Under the pieces are notes generated by a model that ran no database searches, was not told the DNA's origin, and saw only the letters and a program-made list of their open reading frames with translations. DNA of 64,000 nt from Lingula anatina (taxonomy: Eukaryota > Brachiopoda > Lingulata > Lingulida > Lingulidae). Shown here piece by piece: positions 1 through 8,654 of the stretch. The stretch lies in assembly GCF_001039355.2 (NCBI RefSeq), contig NW_019774425.1, positions 258,543 to 322,542 on the forward strand. Direction: 5' to 3'. The position numbers and the translations under genes are program-made. Numbering within the stretch: position 1 is the first letter of the stretch; each line of letters starts with the position of its first letter.

Positions 1-1075
1 ATTTACCATATAATTATATGAGCAGCAGCTTGTTATGAACTTGATTTTAAAATTGCAGTACAAACTACAAAAGGATACAAATCTGACTCAATCAACAGTG
101 TTGTGTTTACTCTCAATTTCCTCATAGTAATTTTAATTACTATTTAATTTTAATTAAAGTTAAGATAAGTTTCTTTTTAAGACTATAAGATAATTGACCT
201 ATTACATTTTTTGTGAAATACAATTTTGTCGACTGAATGTTAGTAGGATAAAATTTTGGCTCAAAAAGTGAATGCAGGTACGTCTTGAACAATGGAAGAA
301 ACTTAAGAAGTGTTCACATAAACTTAGGGAGCATGTACACGATAGTTAATTATTCCATTGGCAGCTTGAGTAGGCATGCCAGACAATTTAACTGAGTATA
401 CTTGAAAGCACTTAAGTAAGAAGTTCTCGCAGAGTTAGATATGATGATATGATGGGTTTAAGTGAATGCAGACTTAGATATGTTTTGCCAAGTATTATAT
501 TTTTGTTTTCAATTTTGGCATTGACTGAAGGAAACCCATAAACCCAAACTCTCATATAAACATAGGTCTTTCGTTATATCAGTAAATTCGAAACATGTTG
601 ACTTACCTGGCTGGCATCGCAAGTGAAACAGAAGCTCACACTTGTCAGGAAGGCAGTAACAATAGCGCAAAAGCAGAATTTCCACATCCTTCTGTGTTAA
701 GTTTTTCTGCTAACTGTGCAATAACAAGTTGCATTGGATTAAAACTTATTTATATATGTTGTTGTTAATGCCATCATTTGCATATCACAGGATGGCAGTT
801 ATACTAGACACTAACAGACAATGCACCTTTTTATCACATCGTGTGGCATAAAGTTTCTTCAGCCAATGTAAAAATAAGCCAGAGCTGTATCATTTCATCA
901 AGGAAATTCTCAAATTTAACAATGCAGAACTTGAAAAGGTCAAGATTAAAGCTGATGATGGGAACAGACTGAGGACTAAATCTTACATATAAATGGTGGG
1001 GGCTACATGTACCTAGTTTATATTTCCAATTTTTTCTTTAATGTTAAGACAGATAGAGCATTTGACATGAATATA
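1..1075. repeat. Contig-end duplicate of 3197-4272 (probable alternative haplotype)
   Basis: This stretch is nearly identical to 3197-4272, with a few substitutions and a 4-base indel near its start. It ends at the single N at 1076. It carries another copy of the first exon and TATA box of the Link-domain gene L1, but no copy of exons 2 and 3. It is best read as an allelic contig end placed beside its counterpart. A true tandem duplication cannot be excluded because the left end lies outside the window. Confidence 0.75.
607..687 (-). CDS. Extra first exon (signal peptide) of a Link-domain gene, duplicate of L1 exon 1
   Basis: On the minus strand an ATG at 687-685 opens 27 codons starting MWKFCFCAIVTAFLTS. 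They form a hydrophobic signal peptide and end in a perfect CAG|GTAAGT donor at 606-605. It differs from L1 exon 1 (3806-3886) by one residue, S instead of N at position 18. A TATATAAATAAG box lies upstream at 745-756. No matching exons 2 and 3 follow before the window edge, so this is probably the other allele of L1 exon 1. A partial third gene is the alternative. Confidence 0.6.
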
Positions 1076-1076
1076 N
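1076..1076. other. Single-N contig join
   Basis: One unresolved base separates the end of the 1-1075 duplicate from the 3' flank of gene L1. Sequence to the right (ATCTACTATTTATT) resembles the 3' flank of L2 at 5560, not a continuation of the left side. The left side's true continuation is seen after 4272. Confidence 0.85.
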
Positions 1077-1085
1077 AATCTACTA

Positions 1086-1091
1086 TTTATT
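1086..1091 (-). terminator. Polyadenylation signal of gene L1
   Basis: The forward strand reads TTTATT, which is AATAAA on the minus strand, about 67 bases past the L1 stop codon. The same hexamer is kept at the same relative place behind L2 (5568-5573), which supports function. Confidence 0.6.
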
Positions 1092-1157
1092 CAGCAATAT
1101 TTTGGCTGCCAAAAAAAAGAATAGTGTGTATACACATGTAGTGCATTCATATTCAGG

Positions 1158-1438
1158 TTAATATTTGAAACAATAAACATTAGACTTAAAGTTGGCATTT
1201 TTCTGCAAAGATGATAGGGCTCTGCGACTCCCACAGCCAAACCTAGGGTAACGGATGGGAAGGTACACTTTCTGATCGGATGCCCAACCCCATGCACAGA
1301 CGTCTAGCCCATCTTCCCATACAGCAAGCATTTGGTTTGGTGTTGCAATATCGGCACCATGTTTAATGCACACTCGTTTGGCTTGGTTGAAGGAAAGTTT
1401 GTAATGGCCCTCAGATGAACGGACAAGGAAAACTGGAA
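1158..1438 (-). CDS. L1 exon 3: Link (Xlink) module and stop
   Basis: The exon follows a minus-strand TTATCTTAAG acceptor and supplies the last two bases of a split codon, then 92 residues and TAA at 1160-1158. Family landmarks in order are VFLVRSSEGHYKLSF, the first Cys in RVC, IATPNQ, WEDGLDVCAWGW, YLPIRYPRFGCGS and NVYCFKY. They align with TSG-6, aggrecan and CD44-type Link modules, including the aromatic residue after GHYKL and the Tyr/Arg-rich strand after GW. The module occupies the whole exon, as usual for this domain. Confidence 0.88.
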
Positions 1439-3886
1439 CTTAAGATAATAGTTCTTATGTATAACATAAAAATTCAATGAAGGAAGTATAAATAGACTCT
1501 TAAGTCATTAAAGCTAATAGATTTCCATGACTCTTAATGTCTATGTTAACTCTAGTATTAACATTTGAACAGGGATATTTTACCTCTACATTTTAAAGAT
1601 AGGGTCTTCTTTTCTTGCACTCACAAAGGTGTAAATTTTATAAATATGAAATTAAATTGAATTTTCTATGAATTATTGGTGAAATTTTTAAAAGAAAACT
1701 GAAAATATATTAAAACTAGAAAAGCACTCAGAGAGCGCAGTCTCCAAGGCAGCAAAGTCTCCACCCAAAGCCGTTTCACCCCTAAGTTTTCATTCTATAA
1801 TGATTAATTTTTTTTGATTTTTGATTATTGATTGGTTATTGATCCGGATCACCACCAAAAACTAATCATCTGTTCCTTGGCCCACTTCTGACAGTTCCTG
1901 AAAATTTCATCAAAATCGTCCATAACTTACTTTTTTTTTTTTTTTTTTGATTATTGATGATTGATTGATTATTGATCCAGATCACCACCAAAAATTAATC
2001 GCTTCTCAGTTAACCCATTTCTGATCTACCCTGAAAATTCCATCGAAATTCATCCATAACTTTTTGAGTTATGTTGATGACAAACAGAGAGACAAACAAA
2101 CAAACAACAGGGGTGAAAACATAACCTCCTTGGCGGAGGTAAAGAAAACAAATGACAATCTAAAACAAGAATAGAGTTTNAAATTTCATCAAAATCGTCC
2201 ATAACTTACTTTTTTTTTTTTTTTTTTGATTATTGATGATTGATTGATTATTGATCCAGATCACCACCAAAAATTAATCGCTTCTCAGTTAACCCATTTC
2301 TGATCTACCCTGAAAATTCCATCGAAATTCATCCATAACTTTTTGAGTTATGTTGATGACAAACAGAGAGACAAACAAACAAACAACAGGGGTGAAAACA
2401 TAACCTCCTTGGCGGAGGTAAAGAAAACAAATGACAATCTAAAACAAGAATAGAGTTTTTTAAAGGCCAACTCCATAGGATTTTCCCACCAAAATGAATT
2501 TTCTTGGGGAGAAAGGGCAATTTTCTCCTTCTCACCGATTACTGCTTGACCCATGTCTGCACTTGGATTCCATACTTTATCCTATATTTATTTGTTAATT
2601 TAGTTAAAAATGACTGAAGGGGTTTGGCGTTTCTTTTGGGACAAATAATTAGGAGTAAAATTCATTCATAATACCAGAACATGGTTAATTGGAATAAAGA
2701 CTAAACTCAATCAAAACTGAAAATCTCTTTTTGATACAAGTATTTTGTATTGATAATTTTCATGTCCATGATTTTTTTCCCCTTTTTTTTTTTTTTAGGT
2801 ACAGGAGGCGAATTTCTCTCGTGAATAATTTCTAAATATGGACTTCGATCAGGAGTTTAGTCCTTTTTCCTTGATCCCTAATATCTGCTTCACCTTTTCC
2901 TTTTAAACATTTTAGGTATCTGAATCTTTTTTTAAAGATTTTTTTTTCTGTGGCTAATTTTCCTTCCCCTCCCCCTCCCCTTTGTCTCACCCCTATGAAA
3001 ATGTTGAATCAAATGTTGAAGATACTTACGGTATTTCCTTCTTGTACTTGGTTCCACCATTATCTTCACATACTGTTTCTGGATGATTCTAATGTCCTGT
3101 CAGGTCAAAAATGCACAGATGATGTTTAAGATTTTTAAAATTATTCATTTTCATTTTTATGTGGGAATATTTATGCGTATCTTTGTGCATTAAATATTTA
3201 CCATATACGTAATTATATGAGCAGCAGCTTGTTATGAACTTGATTTTAAAATTGCAGTACAAACTACAAAAGGATACAAATCTGGCTCAATCAACAGTGT
3301 TGTGTTTACTCTCAATTTCCTCATAGTAATTTTAATTACTATTTAATTTTAATTAAAGTTAAGATAAGTTTCTTTTTAAGACTATAAGATAATTGACCTA
3401 TTACATTTTTTGTGAAATACAATTTTGTCGACTGAATGTTAGTAGGATAAAATTTTGGCTCAAAAAGTGAATGCAGGTACGTCTTGAACAATGGAAGAAA
3501 CTTAAGAAGTGTTCACATAAACTTAGGGAGCATGTACACGATAGTTAATTATTCCATTGGCAGCTTGAGTAGGCATGCCAGACAATTTAACTGAGTATAC
3601 TTGAAAGCACTTAAGTAAGAAGCTCTGGCAGAGTTAGATATGATGATATGATGGGTTTAAGTGAATGCAGACTTAGATATGTTTTGCCAAGTATTATATT
3701 TTTGTTTTCAATTTTGGCATTGACTGAAGGAAACCCATAAACCCAAACTCTCATATAAACATAGGTCTTTCGTTATATCAGTAAATTCGAAACATGTTGA
3801 CTTACCTGGCTGGCATCGCAAGTGAAACAGAAGTTCACACTTGTCAGGAAGGCAGTAACAATAGCGCAAAAGCAGAATTTCCACAT
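1158..3886 (-). CDS. L1: secreted single Link-module protein, three exons
   Basis: Joining exon 1 (3886-3806), exon 2 (3096-3030) and exon 3 (1438-1158) on the minus strand gives 429 coding bases, that is 142 residues and a stop. Junction phases agree (0 between exons 1 and 2, 1 between exons 2 and 3). Residues 1-22 or so are a signal peptide. Residues 28-49 are a short charged linker, a degraded helix compared with L2. From about residue 50 to the end runs a Link module: GHYKLSF, CIKHGADIATPNQ, AWEDGLDVCAWGW, PIRYPR, GCGS and a final VYCF, with the four canonical cysteines. Link modules typically bind hyaluronan in extracellular matrix; binding here is inferred, not shown. The intron at 1439-3029 is inflated by an assembly overlap at 2180. 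It is a tandem paralogue of L2 at 5644-6837. Confidence 0.8.
1790..2460 (+). mobile_element. RTE-like non-LTR retrotransposon 3' tail, duplicated across a contig join
   Basis: The segment has tandem units with GATCACCACCAAAA, then CCTGAAAATT(T/C)CATC and CCATAACTTTTTGAGTTATG. These are followed by GACAAACAAACAAAC and a terminal ATAACCTCCTTGGCGGAGGT. This ending is typical of widespread RTE-type elements in aquatic animals. Only the untranslated tail is present; I see no reverse-transcriptase coding. Bases 1903-2179 recur almost exactly at 2181-2458 across the N at 2180, an unmerged contig overlap. Confidence 0.6.
2180..2180. other. Single-N contig join with ~277-bp overlap
   Basis: The sequence right of the N restarts at AAATTTCATCAAAATCGTCC, already present at 1903, and repeats 1903-2179. 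The two contigs overlap and were not collapsed, so the first of these copies should be removed when measuring the L1 intron. Confidence 0.9.
3030..3096 (-). CDS. L1 exon 2: short helical linker
   Basis: The minus-strand acceptor CTGACAG precedes 22 codons plus one base, then a GTAAGT donor at 3029-3024. The peptide starts DIRIIQKQYVKIMVE and continues PSTRRKY. It matches L2 exon 2 in position, phase and residues (I, Q, Q, VK, VE, RR), but carries a proline and lacks the leucine heptads, so the coiled coil seen in L2 looks weakened here. Confidence 0.7.
3806..3886 (-). CDS. L1 exon 1: start codon and signal peptide
   Basis: ATG at 3886-3884 begins 27 codons, MWKFCFCAIVTAFLTS then VNFCFTCDASQ, ending CAG|GTAAGT in phase 0. 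A hydrophobic core and small residues before the FCFTC stretch suggest cleavage near residues 17-22. Cysteines after the likely cleavage site could link chains. Confidence 0.78.
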
Positions 3887-3943
3887 CCTTCTGTGTTAAG
3901 TTTTTCTGCTAACTGTGCAATAACAAGTTGCATTGGATTAAAA

Positions 3944-3955
3944 CTTATTTATATA
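3944..3955 (-). promoter_or_regulatory. TATA box of gene L1
   Basis: The minus strand reads TATATAAATAAG about 57 bases before the L1 ATG. The same 12-mer, at the same spacing, precedes all four copies of this first exon (745-756, 6892-6903, 7389-7400), which argues for a conserved core promoter and a short 5' UTR of roughly 25-30 bases. Confidence 0.65.
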
Positions 3956-4363
3956 TGTTGTTGTTAATGCCATCATTTGCATATCACAGGATGGCAGTTA
4001 TACTAGACACTAACAGACAATGCACCTTTTTATCACATCGTGTGGCATAAAGTTTCTTCAGCCAATGTAAAAATAAGCCAGAGCTCTATCATTTCATCAA
4101 GGAAATTCTCAAATTTAACAATGCAGAACTTGAAAAGGTCAAGATTAAAGCTGATGATGGGAACAGACTGAGGACTAAATCTTACATATAAATGGTGGGG
4201 GCTACATGTACCTAGTTTATATTTCCAATTTTTTCTTTAATGTTAAGACAGATAGAGCATTTGACATGAATATAGGCCCTTTATTTACCAACTGTTGTCA
4301 TGCTTGTGCTTCATATTTTTTAAGATGATTTAGTAATTCTGAAATTGAACTAACCATGAATAT

Positions 4364-4506
4364 TGTTACTGACAAAAATACAGGGAAGCAAAGATTCCAG
4401 GAATTAAAACATTGTTACTCAGAAAAACACAGGGAGACATAGATTTCGGGACTTAATATTTTTACTCAGAAAAACAATGAAGCAGAAATTTCAGGAATCA
4501 AAAATG
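4364..4506. repeat. Degenerate ~48-50-bp minisatellite, three units
   Basis: Three diverged units begin GTTACT(C/G)A-AAAA and include ACAGGGA and CAGGAATTAAAA-type motifs, starting near 4364, 4414 and 4462. The homologous place upstream of L2 (about 8305-8350) has a single unit, so the expansion arose after the L1/L2 duplication or was lost there. Confidence 0.55.
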
Positions 4507-4509
4507 CAA

Positions 4510-5560
4510 TTTTAGGAGACAAAATTATTTATCTAGAAAACATCATCTATGTGAGCTTTCAACAAGCTAAAAACATTCTGATAACCAAACTAAGAAAAAC
4601 ACTGAAATAAGATGATACAAAAGGGGATTCAATTCCAGATGTGATAACATAGAACCTTGGGACCACAGTATGCTCCATTCAGCAAAAAATGTTCTTCACT
4701 ATATTAGATTCATTAGACTTAAAAACAGATGCTGATCAGATTATTTTTCATGAAGTATTTTCCAGGTATGAGTTTGAATTTGCATAGGCATAATTCCTGT
4801 GCTAGTTACATTTTCTAAATTTTTGGAAAACATTGTGAGATTTACTGTAATTCACCTAACTTGTCTGATACAACATGCACAATATAGATCTATCAGGTTA
4901 TATTGCCTCCACCCACTGCAATCAGACAACTACCACAATCAAGAACAGCATGACCTGTATTTTACCCTCACCCATGTCTTCTGTTGTCATCTTATTGGTT
5001 AGTAGACATGTCTACTAATTTGATTTGATTGGATGGCTGCACATCAATCATTTGGAGTGAGGGTCACGAGCAAGTGTATGAAGGGAGCGTAGGATAAAAC
5101 TACTGTATATAGGGTGCAGTTGTAATAGTAGTACATTATTAAAATTGGTAGTTATTATGTAATTGAACATTATGTTATCTTGCATCACAATTGATCAAAA
5201 ATAATTTAATACACTGTCATCATTATATTAGTTGTAAAATGTATTGATTCCATTGTTTCTATCAGTTTTTTCATTTTGTCTGTGTTTCATTTTGATATTT
5301 ATAATAACCATGGATAACATACAGTTATTATTTGTAAACATATTCAAATATCCCCTGGATTGGTTTACTTTTTCACGTTATGAAGTTAAAATTTTTTTTT
5401 CCAAATTGGCATCATCATTGTGTGACTTAGTATTCCCATGGGTCTTAAATCCTGTGCTTGTTACATTTTTTAAATATCTACAGTAACAGTAGTGCCAGTA
5501 CATAATATTAAAAAATTGGGGGCGACTATGCTGTTCAGTGCGTCAAAATTGACCAAAAAA
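4510..5560. other. Spacer between L1 and L2 units, no gene seen
   Basis: AT-rich single-copy-looking DNA between the L1 promoter side and the L2 3' end. Open frames here are short, lack domain similarity and have no convincing splice context. Confidence 0.5.
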
Positions 5561-5567
5561 TCTACTA

Positions 5568-5573
5568 TTTATT
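5568..5573 (-). terminator. Polyadenylation signal of gene L2
   Basis: AATAAA on the minus strand about 70 bases past the L2 stop, in a block shared with the L1 3' flank (ATCTACTATTTATT-AGCAATATTTTGGCTGC). Confidence 0.6.
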
Positions 5574-5643
5574 TAGCAATATTTTGGCTGCTTAAAAAGA
5601 ATAGTTTTACATAATATTATGTAGTACATTCATATTCAAGTAT

Positions 5644-5921
5644 CTACTTGAAACAATAAACATCTGACTTGAAGTCAGCATTTTTCTGTGAAGATAACAG
5701 TTCTCTGCGACTCCCACAGCCAGGTCTAGGGTAACGGATGGGAAGGTACACTTTCTGATCAGACACCCAGCCCCATGCGCAGACATCTAGCCCATCTTCC
5801 CATGCAGCACATATTTGGTTTGGTGTTGCGATTTTGGCACCATGTTCAATGCACATCTGTTTGGCTTGGTCGAAGGAAAGTTTGTAATGGCCCTCAGATG
5901 AATGAACATGGAAAACTGGAA
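5644..5921 (-). CDS. L2 exon 3: Link (Xlink) module and stop
   Basis: Acceptor CTTAAG at 5927-5922, two bases of a split codon, then 91 residues and TAG at 5646-5644. Conserved landmarks are VFHVHSSEGHYKLSF, four cysteines (QMC, DVC, PGC, VYC), IATPNQI, AAWEDGLDVCAWGW and YLPIRYPRPGC. It aligns without gaps to L1 exon 3 but with many amino-acid changes, so the two genes are old paralogues and not allelic copies. The stop also overlaps a possible GTAGAT donor, so a further exon is a weak alternative. Confidence 0.88.
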
Positions 5922-6837
5922 CTTAAGATAATAGTTCTTATGTAGGACTTAAAAAATTTTAAGGAAGAAAGATAAGTAAATAGACTCTTAAGGTATTAAA
6001 GTACATATATGACCACAGCTCTTAATGTCCACATTTACTCTAGGATTATAATTTGATTGGGATATTTCTACATTTACCAATTCTGAAAATCTGCTATTGA
6101 TACAAGTATTTTGCATCAATAATTTTCATGACATGATCATGGTATTGTTTTCACAAGAGGCAAATTCTTCACATGAAGTAATCTCTTAAAATGAAATTTA
6201 ATCAGAAATTCTGCCCTTTTTCCTTGATGCCTGATACCAATGTATAGTTTCCATTTCAAGCAATGTATCTGAATATTTGGTAAATCCTCCCTTTGTTTCA
6301 CCTTTATGAAAATATTGAGTCCACTGTTGAAGAAATACCTACTATGTTGTCTTCTTACAAGTTGTTCCACCAGTGTCTTCACAGCTTGTAGTTGTGTCTG
6401 GAGGTTTGTAATGCCCTGTCAGGTCAAAAATGCACAGATTATGTTTAAGATGTTAAAGATTATTTACTTTTCTTTTTATGAGGGAATAAGCATTAAATAC
6501 TTACTGTATAATTATATGAAAAGCAGCTTGTTATGAACTTGATTTGAAAGTTTCAACTTAAGCAGCTAAGATGTCTGGCATGCCTACTGAAGCTGCTAAA
6601 CAACAGTTAAAGGGATAACAACTGTTCATTTTGGCCAAAAAATGGATTTTTCTGGGGTAAAGGACAATTTTCCCATACTTACCCATAAACCCAAACTCTC
6701 ATATGAACAACGGTCTTATGTTATATCAGTCAATTCGAAACATGCTGACTTACCTGGTTGTCATCACAAGTGAAACAGAAATTCACACTTGTCAGGAAAA
6801 CGGTAACAGTAGCGCAAAAGCAGAATGTCCACAACAT
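5644..6837 (-). CDS. L2: secreted coiled-coil plus Link-module protein, three exons
   Basis: Exon 1 (6837-6754), exon 2 (6415-6343) and exon 3 (5921-5644) join into 435 bases, 144 residues and a stop, with phases 0 and 1 as in L1. Residues 1-22 or so are a signal peptide. Residues 29-52 (GITNLQTQLQAVKTLVEQ, then LVRRQH) show I/L/V at heptad spacing and should form a short coiled-coil neck, probably oligomerising the protein. The remainder is a Link module with GHYKLSF, CIEHGAKIATPNQ, AWEDGLDVCAWGWV, PIRYPRPGCGS and DVYCF. The architecture recalls small oligomeric lectins, with a Link module in place of a C-type lectin domain. Link and C-type lectin folds are related. Ligand and tissue are unknown; extracellular hyaluronan or a similar glycan is the family expectation. 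Confidence 0.83.
6343..6415 (-). CDS. L2 exon 2: coiled-coil neck
   Basis: Acceptor CTGACAG, 24 codons plus one base, donor GTAGGT. Hydrophobic residues I2, L5, L9, V12, L15, V16, L19, V20 give a clear heptad-like pattern. It is the counterpart of L1 exon 2 (3030-3096). Confidence 0.75.
6754..6837 (-). CDS. L2 exon 1: start codon and signal peptide
   Basis: ATG at 6837-6835 begins 28 codons, MLWTFCFCATVTVFLTS then VNFCFTCDDNQ, ending CAG|GTAAGT in phase 0. It is homologous to L1 exon 1 with one extra residue at the start. Confidence 0.78.
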
Positions 6838-6891
6838 CTTGTCTTAGGTTTGTCTGCTTATTGTGCAATAACAAGTTACATTGGTTTAAAA

Positions 6892-6903
6892 CTTATTTAT
6901 ATA
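6892..6903 (-). promoter_or_regulatory. TATA box of gene L2
   Basis: TATATAAATAAG on the minus strand, about 55 bases before the L2 ATG, identical to the L1 box. Confidence 0.65.
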
Positions 6904-6984
6904 TGATATGGTTAATGCCTTCATTTGCATGGGATGGTAGTTATACTAGACACTGACAGGCTGAAAGCAATTAGATCTAAGAGC

Positions 6985-7228
6985 TCATTCCCAATGAAAC
7001 TATCGTTCTACTTAAATCGATCCAATGTCACAGAGTCTCTTGCTGAATGCAATCAGATTAACAGATTAACATGCCTTCTCCTGGCTGTTAGGTAGAATAC
7101 AGAAAGCTAGTGATTATACGAGTACATTGGAAACAAGAGGGGGCTTGTTCATCTATTAATCTGATTGCATTCAGCGAAAGTTCTTGTGGAGTTGGATTGA
7201 TCTATGTAAAATGATACTTTCATTGGGT
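6985..7228. mobile_element. Foldback (MITE-like) element upstream of L2
   Basis: The left arm (about 6988-7068, with CCAATGAAACTATCGTTCTA and GCTGAATGCAATCAGATTAA) is the imperfect reverse complement of the right arm (about 7150-7225, TTAATCTGATTGCATTCAGC to TTTCATTGGG). The L1 promoter lacks it: there the flanking sequence runs directly on from CACTAACAGAC to AATGCACC. It is therefore an insertion in the L2 5' flank. Confidence 0.65.
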
Positions 7229-7242
7229 TTGAACCCTAAATG

Positions 7243-7243
7243 N
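7243..7243. other. Single-N contig join
   Basis: The left contig ends ...GAACCCTAAATG. The right contig restarts inside L2 exon 1 flank and repeats about 490 bases of the left contig (about 6750-7242 against 7244-7740) at a few percent divergence. Confidence 0.85.
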
Positions 7244-7250
7244 ACCGTAC

Positions 7251-7334
7251 CTGGCCATCATCGCAAGTGAAACAGAAATTCACACTTGTCAGGAAGACGG
7301 TAACAGTAGCGCAAAAGCAGAATGTCCACAACAT
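7251..7334 (-). CDS. Duplicate L2 exon 1 (signal peptide), probable second allele
   Basis: ATG at 7334-7332 opens 28 codons differing from L2 exon 1 mainly near the end (CDDGQ instead of CDDNQ). The donor is GTACGG, weaker than GTAAGT. A TATA box is at 7389-7400. It lies immediately right of an N and has no private exons 2 and 3, so it most likely represents the other haplotype of L2. Confidence 0.6.
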
Positions 7335-7481
7335 CTTGTCTTAGGTTTGTCTGCTTATTGTGCAATAACAAGTTGCATTGGATTAAAACTTATTTATATA
7401 TGATATGGTTAATGCCTTCATTTGCATTGGGATGGTAGTTATACTAGACACTGACAGATTGAAAGCAATTAGATCTAAGAG

Positions 7482-7730
7482 CTCATTCCCAATGAAACTA
7501 TTGTTCTACACAAATCGATCCAATTTCACAGAGTCTCTTGCTGAATGCAATCAGATTAACAGATTAAAATGCCTCCTCCTGGCTGTTAGCTAGAACACAG
7601 AAAGCTAGTGATTATACGAGTACATTGGAAACAAGAGGAGGCGTGTTCATCTATTAATCTGATTGCATTCAGCGAAAGTCCTTGTGGAGTTGGATTGATC
7701 TATGTAAAATGATACTTTCATTGGGTTTGA
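7482..7730. mobile_element. Second copy of the foldback element (allelic)
   Basis: Same inverted-arm structure as 6985-7228, in the duplicated contig end. It is followed by about 180 further bases that are also absent from the L1 flank, up to the shared AAATGCACCTTTTTAT at about 7911. Confidence 0.6.
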
Positions 7731-7910
7731 ACCCTAAATGATGTCAGAAGTAATTATATTAATTAAATGATTATCCTAAGAGACGTAATTCAAACATGAA
7801 TATTATTCTGAAAATTGTAATTTCATTCGAGGAGTGTACGCACCTGCTTGATTGCAAGCAGCTTCAGATAGCATTTAGATCAAACTATCTGTGATTTATT
7901 GCAGTTGCAA

Positions 7911-8450
7911 ATAAATGCACCTTTTTATTGCATCATTTGGCATAAAGTTTCATCCGCCAATGTAAAAACAAGTCATGGCAGTATCATTTCATCAAGGTTA
8001 TTCTCAAATTTAACTATGTAGAACTTGAAAAGGCCAAGATTAAAGATGATAATGGGAACAGACTAAGGACTAAATCTTACATAGCCTGGAAAAATGTTGG
8101 GGGCCATATGTACCTAGTATATTTTTGCAATTTTTTCTTTTATGTTAAGACAGCTAGAGAATTTGACATGAATATAGGCCCTTTATTTACCAACTGTTGT
8201 CATGCTTGTGCTTCATACTTTTTAATTTATAATATATCTAATTTATAAACATAAAAAAATGAGATGCTTTATTTATTCTGAAATTGATCTTACCATGAAT
8301 ATCGTTACCGACATAAATACAGGGAAGCAAAGATATTCAGGAATTAAAATATTTTTATACAAATTATTAAATATTTATAACATTTATTTATTAAATATTT
8401 ATAGCATTCAGGGAAAACATGCATTTATTATTTGTAAACATGGATGAAAT
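7911..8450. repeat. Diverged duplicate of 4020-4400 (upstream part of the Link gene unit)
   Basis: GCACCTTTTTAT, GGCATAAAGTTTC, GGCCCTTTATTTACCAACTG and following sequence match the region upstream of L1. The L1/L2 duplication unit is thus at least ~3 kb and reaches almost to the first visible exon of gene A. Confidence 0.7.
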
Positions 8451-8499
8451 TAATGAGAGGTAGGATGTTAAAAGTTGATTTTTATTTCCCTGTTTTCAG

Positions 8500-8654
8500 T
8501 GCAAGCTCAAACAGAAGCCAGCCAATGTGATAGTGTTTTTAACAGCAGTTTTGCTGAGTCAGAGGAAGATGAATCCCCACGCCACAAAAGTTACGACTCT
8601 GGTGTGGCACAGTCAAAGAGAGTAGAGGACTCAGTGCCAGATTGGCTCAAAGCA
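8500..8654 (+). CDS. Gene A exon (acidic, Ser-rich segment)
   Basis: Acceptor CTGTTTTCAG, two bases of a split codon, 51 codons, donor GTAAGT. The peptide includes QAQTEASQCDSVFNSSFAES, EEDESPRHKSYDSGV and VEDSVPDWLKA. It is strongly biased to S, E and D and looks disordered and phosphorylatable. Confidence 0.72.

Larger units (their letters stand above)
3197..4272. repeat. Second copy of the 1-1075 duplicate, holding L1 exon 1 and promoter
   Basis: Near-identical to 1-1075. This copy is contiguous with L1 exons 2 and 3 to its left and with unique sequence after 4272, so it is the one to use for the gene model. Confidence 0.75.

Noticed and set aside
6703-6906. Plus-strand frame recurring in four copies (ETEIHTCQENGNSSAKAECP-like)
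   Set aside because: It is the antisense of the Link-gene signal-peptide exon; the minus strand has the start codon, TATA box and splice donor.
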